Origin: Metarhizium brunneum
Lineage: Eukaryota; Ascomycota; Sordariomycetes; Hypocreales; Clavicipitaceae
Reading direction: 5' to 3'
DNA: 64,000 bases
Assembly: GCF_013426205.1 (NCBI RefSeq)
Contig: NC_089422.1
Location: 6,537,001 to 6,601,000 of the forward strand
Part shown: one piece after another, positions 1 through 11,347 of the stretch
Layout of the letters: the number at the start of each line of letters is the position of its first letter
Numbering within the stretch: position 1 is the stretch's first letter
The notes under the pieces: model-generated
Seen by the model: the letters and a program-made list of their open reading frames with translations, nothing else
Database searches by the model: none
Told to the model about the DNA's origin: nothing
Translations under genes and position numbers: made by a program

Positions 1-1933
1 GGAGGTGGTAAGCAAACACGTGCAACGACAGGGCGGAGAAGAAGCATTCGAGCGTGAAGAAATCTATCACAATTAGTCAGTTGATTGAGGCGTTGTGGAT
101 ATTCCAGACACGAATTCTGAGTGCATATGTACCGTATGTGCAGGATAACGGCCTGACGATGCGACACCTCATTGTTCGCCACATCAGCGTCGCTCAGTAC
201 TAAAAACTTGGGGAGGCTCTCTTCCCATTTCATCATGGCTGAGTCTAATTGCATGACCGCGGCAAGGTCTTCATCTTTCCTGTCATCGTGAATCGTAGAA
301 CGAGGCCGCGACCCGGGTTCGGAATATAAATCAAGAAGCACTCGGTGAGTAATTTCGTAGAGCTCTATAGACTTTACAAAAAATGATCCCTCCGTCAGAC
401 GCCCATAATCGTTTGGCTTGGCATTGGAGGAAGTCAGTGGGAGCGGAACAGCAGAGGCAAGGTTCCGTGATATCATGGCAGGGCGCCCATGAGTCAGCGA
501 TACCATACTAAAACAAAAGTATAAGCATTCGTGAGTGTCAGGCGAAACCGGTCAAAGCAGCTTACCGGTCCATGAGCACGCAACCATGCCATATCCTCCG
601 GAGCAGTTCACGCTGACTTGTGGTTGGCTGTAAAGCTGATGTCTCAGGTAGATGTAGGCCGAGGCTCTGGGCGACTCTCACAGCAGATCCCACAATCATC
701 CATGTTTGATGCGGAAGATTTGTGCTCTGCAGATACTGGCTCATGAGAAGCAGGTACTGCACGAGCTCCAACGATCCCGAATCCCAAAATGTCAGGTCAA
801 GCAGGTCTTTGGCACGTTTGAAATATACACCGCTTGTCTCGTCTCTGTTTTCGGGTTCCATGGACTCAACCAGCTGAGTAGCCAAGGCAAAAATAATGTT
901 CAACGTGGCAACGAAAATGACTTCGTCAGTATCAATGGGTGTTCCAGCAAAAAGATTGGCATAGTTCTGCTCCCATTTGCGCCGGTCCAAAAACGGATAC
1001 AGTGGATCAACGTAGAACCAATATACATTCATCAAATGATCCGCCTGTCGACGAGGCGGCAAGACCTCGTTGGCACTATTGTGCATGCCCGCTCGCCTAG
1101 GTGCATTGAGGTTTCCAACTCCGAGACTTAGACCAGGACGAGCGGGTTTCGGCTGAGCCTGGCCGAGGCGACTGGCAACAGCGGCCTTGATCTGGGAAGT
1201 AAAGGAGCCAGCACTGCTGCTTCCGAAAAACTCTCCGGTGCTAACATCATCATCGACAACGGCGGTCATGGAGTCAATGGCGGAGGGGCTGGCGTCTGGG
1301 GCCCGAACAGATCCAGCATCCGAGATTGCAGCAGTCCTTTTGTCCCGAGGGATGGCATGTTTGACGTCGGCGCTTCCCTTACCGGGAGATGGACCCGGTA
1401 GCACGGGCCGGAACGTAGACACCTGAGATGATGAGTGTGGTTCTTGACAGTTGCGAGAAGGGTAGGGGTCACCACCGGGTGGGACATGATGATTGGTGAG
1501 ATTGCTTACTTGGGCTGGATGAGGCTGCTGCTGTGGCTCATTCTTCGCCGGCGGCCAGTCTGTATAGGTTGATGGTGATGTATCTTTGTGAGGCGCGGCA
1601 GGCGTACCATCGCTGTTGCTGTACCGGCAGTGATCTTTTTGGCCAAATCTCTTGGAGCAGTTGCCGCATGCTATTGTTGGGTAAGAGTATTGGTTAATGA
1701 AACTGGTCTGCAGAATATGTGGAACGGAGAGGCCATCGGAATGAGGCAATATATCATATTTCGGAAGTCGGAACAGCTATGGTCTGGTTGGAGGATGTCT
1801 GCTCACCGGGTCGTGCGCCGTCACACTTGACCTTTCGGCTGCGGCAAGTGTCGCAGGCAACATCGATCTTCAGTCTTTTAGGCCGACGTGGGCCAAAATA
1901 CAAGGGAGCTCCCGTTGGAAGATGAGTATCCAT
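1..1933 (-). CDS. Zn2Cys6 fungal transcription factor (3' end outside window)
   Basis: Probable nuclear DNA-binding regulator. Reconstructed exons on the minus strand are 1933-1807, 1670-566, 507-133 and 63 to beyond position 1. Introns are 136, 58 and 69 bp, all GT-AG, and phases match. Exon 1 plus the start of exon 2 encode a Zn2Cys6 binuclear cluster with cysteines at residues 27, 30, 37, 44, 47 and 57, preceded by a basic stretch (GPRRPKRLK). The first intron lies inside the cluster, which is common in this family. After about 180 low-complexity Ser/Pro-rich residues comes a fungal-specific transcription factor domain (PF04082 type): the motifs HLMNVYWFYVDPLYPFLDR, GSAVRVAQSLGLH and WHGCVLMDRM are visible. 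At least 556 codons are present. Target genes are unknown. The neighbouring peptidase is dead, so context does not help. Confidence 0.88.
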
Positions 1934-2671
1934 TATCCGACCAGAGCAGATATGGTCACACAGCTTATCCCTCGGCTTGAGCTCCTGTGCCTACCAAGGC
2001 ACGGGGCTGGAAGATGGAGTCCAGTGGCCCGTGGATACAACTGAGCTTCGGGAGCGTCGGCTCGTGGAGATAAACGTTCGGAACGGTTTGTACAAGAAAG
2101 AGAGTGACACGAAGATCGTATATCTCAGTTTTTTAGACGAGATCTCGCGACAAAAAACGTCAGTCTCTTGGGGCTGGCAATCTGAATTGGGATCTTTGCG
2201 ACTGGCGTTTGGAGGCCTCAGTATAGCAGGGATGTATGAAAGGGATGCCGCTGCAGCGCGCACAAGGCTATTGGAGAAGCCAACAGCGTCACTCAATCGA
2301 TCGGGAGCAAATCAAAATGCTTGGGTGTATTCCTGGGGCTCCGAGCTCGATTGTTTGATTGTTCCGAAGCCGCACGATGTGTTGCAGGGTTGCAAAGTTG
2401 ACGGTAGGACCAGTGTCAGTTGACAGTGGACATCAACTCGTTCCTTCCGGTCTCTGCAACGGATCTGAAGCTCCACACCTTCACTGTTCTCCACCTGCCA
2501 TAACCGGAAGGCCTGAGCTCTTGATCCATGTCTGGAACATGAACAGATCTAGATCCAACTTCTAGTTACATGTTTGTATTTGTGCAATCCCGGGCTGTAT
2601 AAGAGGTTGGTATGTTCCTGTATCTTCAATCTCGCAACACTTAGTAGGTCAATCCAAGTCGTAAACAAAGT
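1934..2671. other. Upstream region of the Zn2Cys6 gene
   Basis: Intergenic DNA between the regulator (transcribed leftwards) and the small rightward ORF at 2672. Short open frames on both strands (for example 1977-2423 plus) show no recognisable domain. A TATA-like TGTATAAGAG lies at about 2595-2604, some 70 bp before the ATG at 2672. Confidence 0.5.
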
Positions 2672-2926
2672 GTGTGTCCAAAACTTGTACTCTTGACCAC
2701 CTCAGGTAATCTCCTCACTAGTATCCATGCGATTTCCGAGGGTCGCCATCACCCTTTTCGCGTTGGCTTGTGCACAATTGACAAGAATAAAATCTGCTGG
2801 CTGCAGGGAAAGTCTACCGCTATTACAGATGGCAAGATTGACAATGGAAAATTTATGGAATTCAAGCTGCCAGGAGCACATACCGCCGGATACGTGATGT
2901 CAGGCTCCTTACCGCGAATGCAGTAA
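2672..2926 (+). CDS. Possible small secreted protein or relic (84 aa)
   Basis: Unrecognised open frame of 84 codons. Its first 20 residues read like a signal peptide (LVLLTTSGNLLTSIHA, ending in a plausible cleavage site) and are followed by a short polar domain with two cysteines (GLCTIDKNKICW) and the motif GAHTAGYVMSG. A TATA-like box about 70 bp upstream fits a real promoter. Against it: no homologue is recognised, the frame is short, and it lies beside a heavily mutated pseudogene, so it may itself be a decayed remnant. A secreted effector-like role would be inference only. Confidence 0.28.
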   Translation: MCPKLVLLTTSGNLLTSIHAISEGRHHPFRVGLCTIDKNKICWLQGKSTAITDGKIDNGKFMEFKLPGAHTAGYVMSGSLPRMQ

Positions 2927-3367
2927 CTGGCCGACATTTTCTCATACCATTTTGCCATTATGCGTGTGAGCTTTGGCACGGAAAATACGTTAATAGCAGA
3001 CTGTGCCGTAATATCACTCACATTCAGCTATTATACTTTGAGAGGAATATGTGCTTGAACTCTACACTCCCTCAGCAATGTAGCCTGCCGTATACTGAAG
3101 TTGACGGCTACACGTTGCACCTGTCTGTCGCGCTACGGTCGCATTACGGACATGGTGTAAATGTGAAACCTCCGAAGACCTAGCACTCCCTACTAACGGG
3201 TCTAGAAATCGGCAAATACAAATCAGGTAGTCTGAACTGCCCTCTCAGCCATCGAGAGAACGATCCGAGTCCGATCCGACAATATCCCTGTTCCGAGCCA
3301 ACTTCAGATCCACCGCAACCTCAACCCCATGCAATCCCGAACTGCCGCTCCGGATAGCCAGAAACTC
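2927..3367. other. Intergenic, no gene seen
   Basis: About 440 bp between the small ORF and the 3' end of the MepB pseudogene. No domain, RNA gene or repeat was recognised. It may be decayed sequence continuing the pseudogene region. Confidence 0.5.
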
Positions 3368-5650
3368 TTATCCTGAATCGACACCAAGACTTAAAAGAAG
3401 GACGTCTGTGCTAGTAGGCCGTCCCAGAAAGTCTTTTAGAATTCGGCGTTGGTCTTGGCTAGCTCCGTGTTTCAGGATGACATTTCGGAATCTGTCCCAA
3501 GCTTCGTACCTGAACGGATCGCCGGAAAAGGTAGATTCAAACGAGTCTGTAGCAACAACTCGTGCGCTAATCGTCTATCGTTAATATAGCAATAAACACC
3601 TCATGTATGACTTTGAAGTCACAGCACGTAGGCGTAGTAACCCGCATGGTATCCCGACATGAGGTGTGTACAAGAAGCGTACGGAAAGGATGCCTCTAGC
3701 CTTCGACTGAAGTGGTACTTTTCATCTATTCTCAAGTTGACACCGGACAAATCTATTTTGAGCAATGCATCGCGGCTTGCGGGGTTGTGAATGGCGAAAT
3801 CAAAAGATGCTAAGGCTCAGCACAGTTTGTAAGCATGGAGAAGTCAGACGCGATACACGATACGAGCAGTTCGCTTTACACGCGTCAAGTGTGGCTTCTT
3901 GTCGTTGCTCGACTTTCAGGTCTGTCAGTTTATCTGGACTCCTTTGTGGCGGAGCTGGCAAATTGGGGTGTTCTTGGGCCCAGGCGTCCATATGCGTCTC
4001 GTCCAAGTGTGTAGTGGCAGCTGACTTTGATGAGGACATTTTTCATCCATAACCACCGTTCAAGCATGTTGGCAACGCCTTCTTCGCCAAAGTCTACGCT
4101 GCCTTCTAAAGCGTGTAGCTTGACGAATTTGTGTCTACTCAAGTGGTCATGCATGCAGTGGCCGAGTTCTTAAGCCGGCGTTTGTTGATTCGACGCGATA
4201 TTCCGTATCCCTCGTAGATACCCGTACCGTGAAAGACCGTCTTTACATGTGCGTGCGTTAGAACCACAAGATTATGTATACTTGACAGTGAAAAGTGGCA
4301 CATAAGTGTCGTCGCTGGGTACACTCGGTGGCCGTCCGCGTCTTCATAGCACTGTGCGGTTTTAGCAAATCGTCTTCATACCCGGGGTCATTGTATTACC
4401 ATACCAACTGAAGGTAAACACATTAATTTCCCTTATACTTGTTCGGCCGTTCCACCATATCAGCGTACAGATAACCGAGGAATGCCGCCTCGCTTGTTGG
4501 TCTTTTATCCCATACAGCCCACACTATCACATGTGATGCCAAACATGATCCGCCAGATATGTCTTGTCTAAATTTCCATAGCTTAATTGAAAGTATTCAG
4601 CATAAATATCCAAAAGGTGGGAAGTGTGTACTCGAGTGGACAGTACTCCTTCATCTCCTCGTGCTTGATGTGTCGCTCCTCATCAAGAAGTCGATCATGA
4701 TATAGTTTGTCAAAGGAGTCGAACGTGACTCGCTTCAAGTCTTGAACCTCACGGCCCTTATAGGGTAATCGGGATTCGGCATGGCTTTTATACCGAAGCC
4801 GTCGCGTTCTCATTACACAGCAAGACAATTTCTCTGAATACAAGGTCTTTTTTTTTAAAGTATCTGCCAAGTTGGATGCGTCTTCTTGTCTTGGAGTCTC
4901 AAGCACATCGTAAAAGTGTTCAATACTTGTCCACTCACAACTGGACTTGCCGTTTGCCGCTATTATGCAAAGGGAGGCCTTTTAGTTCTTTGTCAGGCAC
5001 ACCTGTAAGTTGCTCTTTTGTGAAAAGTATGTCGGCTGGAATATATTCTCGAATACTTGGATTAAACTCAGTGCACAGCTCTTCAATTTTGGGGCTCCTA
5101 TTAGGCCAAGTTCGAATGTCGTCTCCGTCCAGCTTCCCATACCCACATTGCTCATATCGCAAGGGCGTTCGATTGATAAGCCAACTGGATTCAGAATCCA
5201 GCAAGATATTGCTATTGTTAACAGATTGTATGAGCCTAGATAAGTCGGGTCGCTTTACTACTATACTATATTTGTATATTCGAGCCATAACTTTTCTGCC
5301 TCTTCAACGGCGCGTTGAGTCTCGGCGTCAGGAGACGCGTAGCAAAGAGCAGAGATAATTGCTCTTTCACCCGATTGCTTATTTTCTAATTTTGAAATGG
5401 GGAGTAGGACATTGAAAAATGTTGCATCAGAGGCTTTAACACTGTTGACTATAGCATCGATGGTTCTGTGGTGTTCCATTACAAGATGTTGAGCAGTGGG
5501 GAGAATGCCTTCTATAGGGGTACCAAGGGGAGCAATTGAGCCGAGGCATCTTGGAGACATGATGCTCAACGAGGATTTGTTGCCCGTTTCCGCAGCGCTC
5601 CGTGTGATCGTGGGAAAGACATGGGTTTTGAAGAGGCAAAAGAAACCCAA
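3368..5650 (-). pseudogene. Broken M3 metallopeptidase (MepB / thimet oligopeptidase family)
   Basis: Collinear fragments of a fungal MepB-type M3 zinc oligopeptidase run from about 5650 down to 3368 in several frames. In order: an N-terminal helix region (FFNVLLPISKLENKQSGERA, about 5440); LSRLIQSV..LDSES and EELCTEFNPSIREY (5288-4935); LRYKSHAESRLPYKG (4906-4583); AFLGYLYADM then KYKGN (about 4480-4420); YPATTLMCHF (about 4320); ELGHCMHDHLSRHKFVKLHA (about 4169-4100); DAWAQEHPNLPAPP (about 3985); GYHAGYYAYV (about 3640); and the C-terminal GASQDQRRILKDFLGR (about 3450), ending at TAA 3370-3368. Disabling changes include TAA at 4425-4423 where the family has Gln, TAA at 4172-4170 replacing the first His of the zinc motif HExGH, TGA at 3621-3619, and frameshifts near 5280 and 4000. 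Several changes look like C-to-T. It cannot encode an active enzyme. Confidence 0.9.
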
Positions 5651-5997
5651 GACGCGGTGATTAGTTGAAGCGTCAAGTAGTGGACGAATTCACGTGGCAT
5701 GTTTCGATCCAAATGTCAACGGTGGTAATTTTGGGCTGTGTGTGGATTAAGCTGCGCAAATCAAGTTCAAAAAAGGGCCGGCATTGGCCAATCGAAGACG
5801 CTTGAATTCGCCTCGCTTCATCCCACAACCCCGTCAGGATGTCCGTTTCTCAAAGCCTCAAAATGCAGGGTTGGGCCTCTGACAGCTGCATGCCCAAGTC
5901 GATACTACTTGTCAGTTGGTAATTGGCACACTTATGTAGGATGAGCGGCTGGTGAAGCCGCGAGGACACCAGGGGTGAAGTGAAATATGACAAGAAT
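5651..5997. other. Intergenic, no gene seen
   Basis: Stretch between the 5' side of the peptidase relic and the MITE-like element. The original start of the relic probably lay here, but no intact start or promoter could be placed. Confidence 0.5.
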
Positions 5998-6230
5998 ATC
6001 CCTTTGAATGTGCGCAGGTCCAATTGATGTATTTAACCCACTTTTTTTATGATACTTAAGGATACTTAAAAATACTTTTTTATTAGTAATAATAACTAAT
6101 ATATTTTTATATACTTAAGTATCTTTAAAAATTATAATTTTTAAGTATATATATCTTTTAAATAAGTAATTACTATTAGCTAGAACCCTGGTCCGTTACA
6201 AAAATTGGACCTGCGCACATTCGAAGGGAT
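5998..6230. mobile_element. MITE-like element with 28-bp terminal inverted repeats
   Basis: A 233-bp non-coding unit bounded by inverted repeats at 5998-6025 and 6203-6230 that match at 27 of 28 positions (mismatch T/C at the eighth base). The repeats contain TGTGCGCAGGTCCAATT. The interior (about 6035-6185) is extremely AT-rich, with many TACTTAA/TTAAGTA words that can fold back on themselves. No open frame is present, so it would be non-autonomous. The left end is flanked by ...GAAT and the right by GTAC..., and no clear target-site duplication is visible. If the true ends are two bases inward, the flanks would be TA on the left and TG on the right. AT enrichment could come from repeat-induced C-to-T mutation. 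Confidence 0.72.
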
Positions 6231-7428
6231 GTACCAGCACTACGGAGTACATGTAAGCCTCAGTGTGAGCCATCTTATTCTTACTTACTTTAAGTACCTA
6301 GGTATTTATGCCTCGCCTGCTACACCAGACCCTTGGTATTTCTCAAACCGCATGACCCAAGCCGGCCCGTACCTGCCCTGCCCCATGCATGAGATATTGG
6401 ACATCTCCCCGTTCCCATTGAGCTCAGCCACGGCCCACAACCACTCCAGGTCGCCCTTAATGACCCACAAAATACCCGGTCCACTTGTCATCCCTGGTTG
6501 TCATATTTGCCCCAGACAAGACTGGCCATAATCCTTGTTTATTAATGGCTACCACCTCGGTGGTGTGCCTTGAATTTTCCAGCCCGGGTTTTTTCCATTT
6601 TGCAACTCAAGATGAGGTTGTACATACGATGATGCCAAGAAAGGCTGGTGGCAACCAGGAGGGTTGCTCCAGTCCCCATAAATCTCCCCTTCGCAGGTCG
6701 GGTCGTAACACGGCATCGCCCCGAGTTTCGCCAAAGGTTGCTTTTTCCCTATCCCAAGTCTGCTTCTGGCCTCCATTGCTGATGGACCGCAGGGCGCTGG
6801 CACGGGAAACGGACCGACTTGCCATTTGGAGCTCCATATCCCGGCCAAGGCCTATCGTGGCATGGCATCTATTCCTGTCCGGGAAGTGTTGCCGTTCGCT
6901 TTCTTCTCTACCCCGTGAATCACTGGCATACAATGGAGAGACAGAGACTGGGGTCAGCAAATCATTTGGTATTTTGATGCCTCTCCACAAAAGGACCATC
7001 CTAATATAGTGCTGAGAGAGGGGCGTGAAGTGTCACTCAACTCTCCCTCTTTGCATGCCCAGCGCGGGGGAATGAACATGGAGAGCCGTGAGGAGCCGCG
7101 AAGCTAGAGACGCTGTGCAAGTGCTGACGCAGAACACCCAGGCGGTGAACGTCAACTGGGGGTTTTTGGATTATTGATTTCCAACGTCTCCGCCATGGTT
7201 AAACGACGACGCCTATGCTGGGTACCCGCCAGATGGACTTGTGAGTGAGAATTGATCGTGAAGGGGGGATGGTGAGGAGTATAAGACCATCATGTTTTCC
7301 ACAAACATTATGAGTTTTGGAGTAAAAGACGACAGAGTAGCCTCGTCTTTACCGTTTATTGCACTCGCAAGTGCCATCTTGGGTAGCTCCTTGTCGAAAG
7401 TGCCATCTTGTTTTAGCTCATTTACAAG
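6231..7428. other. Intergenic; lipase promoter and leader at the right end
   Basis: No convincing gene. A TACCTAGGTA palindrome lies at 6295-6304 and an ACGGAGTAC motif at about 6241. Near the lipase a TATA-like GTATAAGA lies at about 7279-7286, some 145 bp before the ATG. The 13-bp word AAGTGCCATCTTG occurs twice, at 7369-7381 and 7398-7410, in the presumed 5' leader. Confidence 0.5.
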
Positions 7429-8615
7429 ATGTTGTTAAATATCGTTCTTGGTTTTGCTTTTGCTGCCGTTGTTGCCGCGAAACCAATTGCCACAGACGAT
7501 TATGGGAATACTCTTGAGACCAGAGGTTTGTTCATGGCTCATCTCTCTTGAGACTCTTGGCTTTGACTTACACAATATTTCTAGGGGGAAATGTCCAGGT
7601 CTCCGAAACGGATCTTACCAACATGAAGTTTTACTCTCAGCACTCTGCCGCTGCATACTGCAACTACAATACGGCTGTTGGAAAGCCCATTGTGTGTAAA
7701 GACACGGCATGCCCTCTTGTCATGCAGAACAAACCTGTCGTGATAGCCTCCATGGTGTAAGTCCTCGTGTACACAATCCACACACCTCTTATTAGTCGTT
7801 GCGTTTTCCACATGTCCTCAAATACTGCTATGGAGTTTCTATCCTAACATAGTCCTAGTGGCCGGCTTACCGGGATCGGCGCCTACGTAGCCATCGACTC
7901 TATCCGCCAGGAGGTCATCTTTTCTATCCGTGGCAGCAATAACATTCGCAACTACATCACCGACGTCATCTTCGCCTGGCGCAGCTGCGATCTCGCACAC
8001 CAGTGCAAACTCCATACCGGTTTCGCCGAGGCCTGGGATGAGATCAAGGACGCTGCTTCTGCAGCCATCAAGTCTGCTCGCGAGAAGAACCCCGGCTATA
8101 AAGTTGTAATAACTGGCCACTCCCTGGGGGCGGCCGTCGCAATCATTAGCACAGCCTACCTCCGCCGCGACGGTATCCCAATTGATCTGTATACATATGG
8201 CGCCCCCCGCGTGGGCAACGACAAGTTTGCAAATTGGTTCTCCAGCCAGCAGGGCCGGCATTGGCGGGTCACACACGAGAACGACCCTGTGCCCCGTCTT
8301 CCCCCCATCTTCACCGGCTATCGGCACGTCACCCCGGAGTACTGGCTGTCGGGCGGGGATGCCTTCCAGACAGTCTACGACCTCTCCGAAATCCGTGTCT
8401 GCAAGGGCATCGCCAACATCAAGTGCAATGCTAGCCGCTTCATCACCGACATCCTTGCCCATTTGTACTACCTCGGCTACACCGGTGGCTGCTCCGCCTC
8501 CCCATTGAGGCTGAGAGATGGCCAGGAGGAGGATCCTTTGCCTCAGGACCTCAAGGACCGTCTTACCGCTTGGAGTCAGAAGGACCAGCAGTTTGTCGAG
8601 GAAAATGACATCTAG
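7429..8615 (+). CDS. Secreted class 3 lipase / feruloyl-esterase-like hydrolase
   Basis: Predicted extracellular alpha/beta-hydrolase of the fungal class 3 lipase family, cleaving ester bonds (triacylglycerol or feruloyl esters; the substrate cannot be told from sequence). Exons are 7429-7525, 7585-7756 and 7859-8615, giving 341 aa. Introns of 59 and 102 bp are GT-AG and frame-consistent. The N-terminus MLLNIVLGFAFAAVVAAKP is a signal peptide. The nucleophile elbow GHSLGGA puts the catalytic Ser at residue 178; Asp232 (HENDPVPRLP) and His291 (AHLYYLGYTGG) complete the likely triad with the spacing expected for the family. The conserved IFSIRGSNNIRN strand/oxyanion region precedes it. The short charged C-terminal tail (about 305-341) is beyond the usual fold. 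It stands alone and converges on RAD7. Confidence 0.93.
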
Positions 8616-9301
8616 AGAGTCATGTGCCACTCTTCATTACCTACCGACGCAAACTGGGGTATCTGCAACCGATGCCGTATAAAATACGGGGTTATTATAC
8701 TATCCACCATGCATGTGGCTCTATGGAGTAGTACCTTGTCTGTGGATACCAATTAGAGCCCAAGGTATGCATGCCAAGGACAGAAAGTATCCGACATCAT
8801 TTTTTGTTCCGGGTATAGCCAGGCGAGCATGAGCCGAGAACTCTCCTCGTCATTTACTTAAGTACTGTTTTGTTGTGGAGACGATACACTCGACTCTACC
8901 AACTACCTACCTAGTAGGTACATCTCTCCTCGGCACCTGCTCTTTTGGGGAGTTCATCTTTACCATTATATCTGTACATGTTATACTCTTCTTGGTACAT
9001 ATTGATAGCAATATTTGGGACATGTCTCAAGAATAGCCATCTCTCTATTGTTTCAGTATAGCATATAGCGATTGCATTTATAGCATGAATCTAGCATGGC
9101 GGCTCAGAGGGCCCTTTCTATTTTACAAACCGTCTGGTATAAATTCCAGACAAAGAAAAATGACAAGACCGACGGGAGATACATTGACCTTTGTAACTCT
9201 ATACTCTGTATCAACTCCGTACCATTACCACCACACTGAACTTACTTGCAGCATTGTCACATAAACTCCGCGATACAGGGCAAGTACTGTTAACAAAAAA
9301 C
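8616..9301. other. Convergent 3' intergenic region
   Basis: Between the stop codons of the lipase and RAD7; must hold both 3' UTRs and polyadenylation sites. It contains a CTACCTAGTAGGTAC near-palindrome at about 8906-8920 and an ACTCCGTACC motif near 9215. No gene seen. Confidence 0.5.
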
Positions 9302-11347
9302 TCAGTCCACGCCCTCTGTCATCATCCCCTGGGCATTCGGCACCCCCACGAGAATAACCCCGCGCGGGACTTTGACCTCCTTGACCTTCATGCATCCGAA
9401 GACATTCACCTCCTTGATCTTGGGGCAGGCCCTGAAAATACACCCCAATATAAAATCAGTCACCTCCTCGCAGAAGCTGATCTCTAACGTCTTCAACTCG
9501 GGGTAAGTTGAAGTCTCGGAGAAAACGTCCTCAAATGCTTGTTTCGTAATATGTCTGCAAGCATGAACGTTTAAATCCTCTAGACCCTGGCCAGAGTGTG
9601 CCATAAGAGCTTTGAAGCCTTCGTCACAAAGACCGACATTATTGTGGTTTGTACGCGGTTGGCTAGCATCAATATATCGGCATTTTTGAAGATCTACAAA
9701 CTGAAGAGGTGGGTTGTTCCAGTTTGTGAAAAGATTCGCGAATCCTTCGTCAGTCATTTTTTCACTGTCGGTGATGCGAAGCTTGGCTAGAGAGCGGCAT
9801 TGTTGATGAATAGTTTGGAGAACAGTGTCATCAGCATCGGGGACGATTTTGAGGGAGAGGGTCTTTAGGTTGTGACCGATTTTGGAAACCGCAGCATTGA
9901 TGGCTCCGGGCGAGGGACTATTTTGAAGCTGCAAGCCGATATGTTCAAGCGAAGCGAGGTTTCCTATCGCTTCGACACCTTTATCTGTGACTTTTTGGTT
10001 GTTCTCTATCTTTAGACGTAGCAAGTTGGGGCAATGATTTTCCATTGTAACAATTGTGTCGTCGCCAAAGTGCCTGTCGGTATAGTAAACTTGAACACCT
10101 TTGAGAGTTTGGCCTTTGGTGCTAAAGAACTCATGCCATTTCTGTTCGCTGAGAAGATTTGCACCGTGTAGATAGAAGCTCTCTAGGGCAATATCACGAG
10201 ACAAGAGATAGTCCATGACTCCATCTTTGAACTGGATGGCTGACCGTGCTTTGAATCGACGCAGCTTGGGAGAAACCTGAAAGATGCTGATATAGTCTTG
10301 GTCACCGAGTCTCGCACCATCATAGATATGTATCGTCTCCGTTGTGGGTTGTGCAAACAGAGGTAGCGTTTCAGGGCGCAATAATCGTCTCTTGGAGAAA
10401 ATCCGGGCAATCTTGTCAATTAGATGCTCAGGCAAATCTCCCAAGCTGTCGGCCATGTCGACGTTTTTGGCCAGGGTTTGCACGCAAAGGGTAGCAAGAC
10501 TCTTTGTGCCAACGTCACCATCGAGAATTCGACTCTGAATGCTTCGTCGGGAACCGATTCCGCCAGTCTGCTTTCTCGGCTTCTTCTTCGGCTTACCACC
10601 CTGGCGTTCCTTTGCCGTCTCCCTCCCGCATGGCGCGCAGAGGAGACCGCCATCCGGGCCTGCCACGGAATAGGGTGTGACAGTAAACCGCTTCTCACAT
10701 ATTGCACAATTTTCCATTTGGCCGGGGAGGGGCGCATGGCTCGACTCGAAGATAGCGCGAGCAATTTCGTCATCGTCGCCGGAATCGTCAGCCTGCTTCT
10801 TGCGCTTTTTGAAGGCCTTGCTCGCCTTGATTTTCTCGATGGCCTTCTGTTCTTGCGTCTTGCGCTTTGATTTTTGGGTTCCAGCTTCATTGCGACTGGC
10901 CCGCTGCCTGCTACCAGCGGCACTTGACTCTGCAACGGCAACTTCGACCTCTTCAGTCAACTGTTCTCCGTTTTGACGAGCCTGCGCAGCAGCTTGCTGG
11001 CGTCGCAGCTCTGCATCATCTCGGATCTGCCGAGCGGAAATGTTGTGACTCTGCGACGGTGTTAGTGGAGGTTTGTTTTGATACAAAAGGTATAGTACTT
11101 ACAGCGAGGAAATCCGTCAGGGCAGACTGACTGTGTTGGCTGGGTTAGCCCTAAGGGGGGAAAGTGGCATGGAAGTACAGGCGGAAATGGTCTTACGGTC
11201 CGGTAATATTGCGTATTGGTCTTTGAGTTTCACCATTCGCTTGGTTCTGTGCTTGACTCCGGCGAGTCCTGTTTATTCATGTCAATTTTCGATGCTCGTC
11301 ATATCAGTTGTTTGCGACACAACGAACAGGTTTGGCTTGACTTACAT
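9302..11347 (-). CDS. RAD7: DNA repair protein Rad7 (global-genome NER)
   Basis: Rad7 acts with Rad16 in transcription-independent nucleotide excision repair and in a Rad7-containing ubiquitin ligase in the nucleus. Exons are 11347-11346 (just AT of the start codon), 11268-11197, 11130-11103 and 11050-9302, giving 616 aa. Introns are 77, 66 and 52 bp, all GT-AG. The assembled N-terminus (MTRRSQAQ..., then GPQSALTDFLASHNIS) matches the conserved Rad7 N-terminal motif. In the exon-2 frame there is no ATG after the upstream TGA, which supports the split start. A basic, Lys-rich region (about 60-125) is followed by a zinc-binding CAIC...CAPC module (about 150-178) and then a leucine-rich-repeat array (MENHCPNLLRLKIENN, CRSLAKLRITDSEKMTDEGF, LEDLNVHACRHIT) to the C-terminus. 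Divergent from RAD16. Confidence 0.95.

Noticed and set aside
1977..2423. 148-codon plus-strand frame upstream of the Zn2Cys6 gene
   Set aside because: No domain or signal peptide; overlaps the expected promoter/leader of the regulator.
10420..10976. Long plus- and minus-strand frames overlapping RAD7
   Set aside because: They are shadows in other frames of the RAD7 coding region, whose own frame carries the conserved protein.
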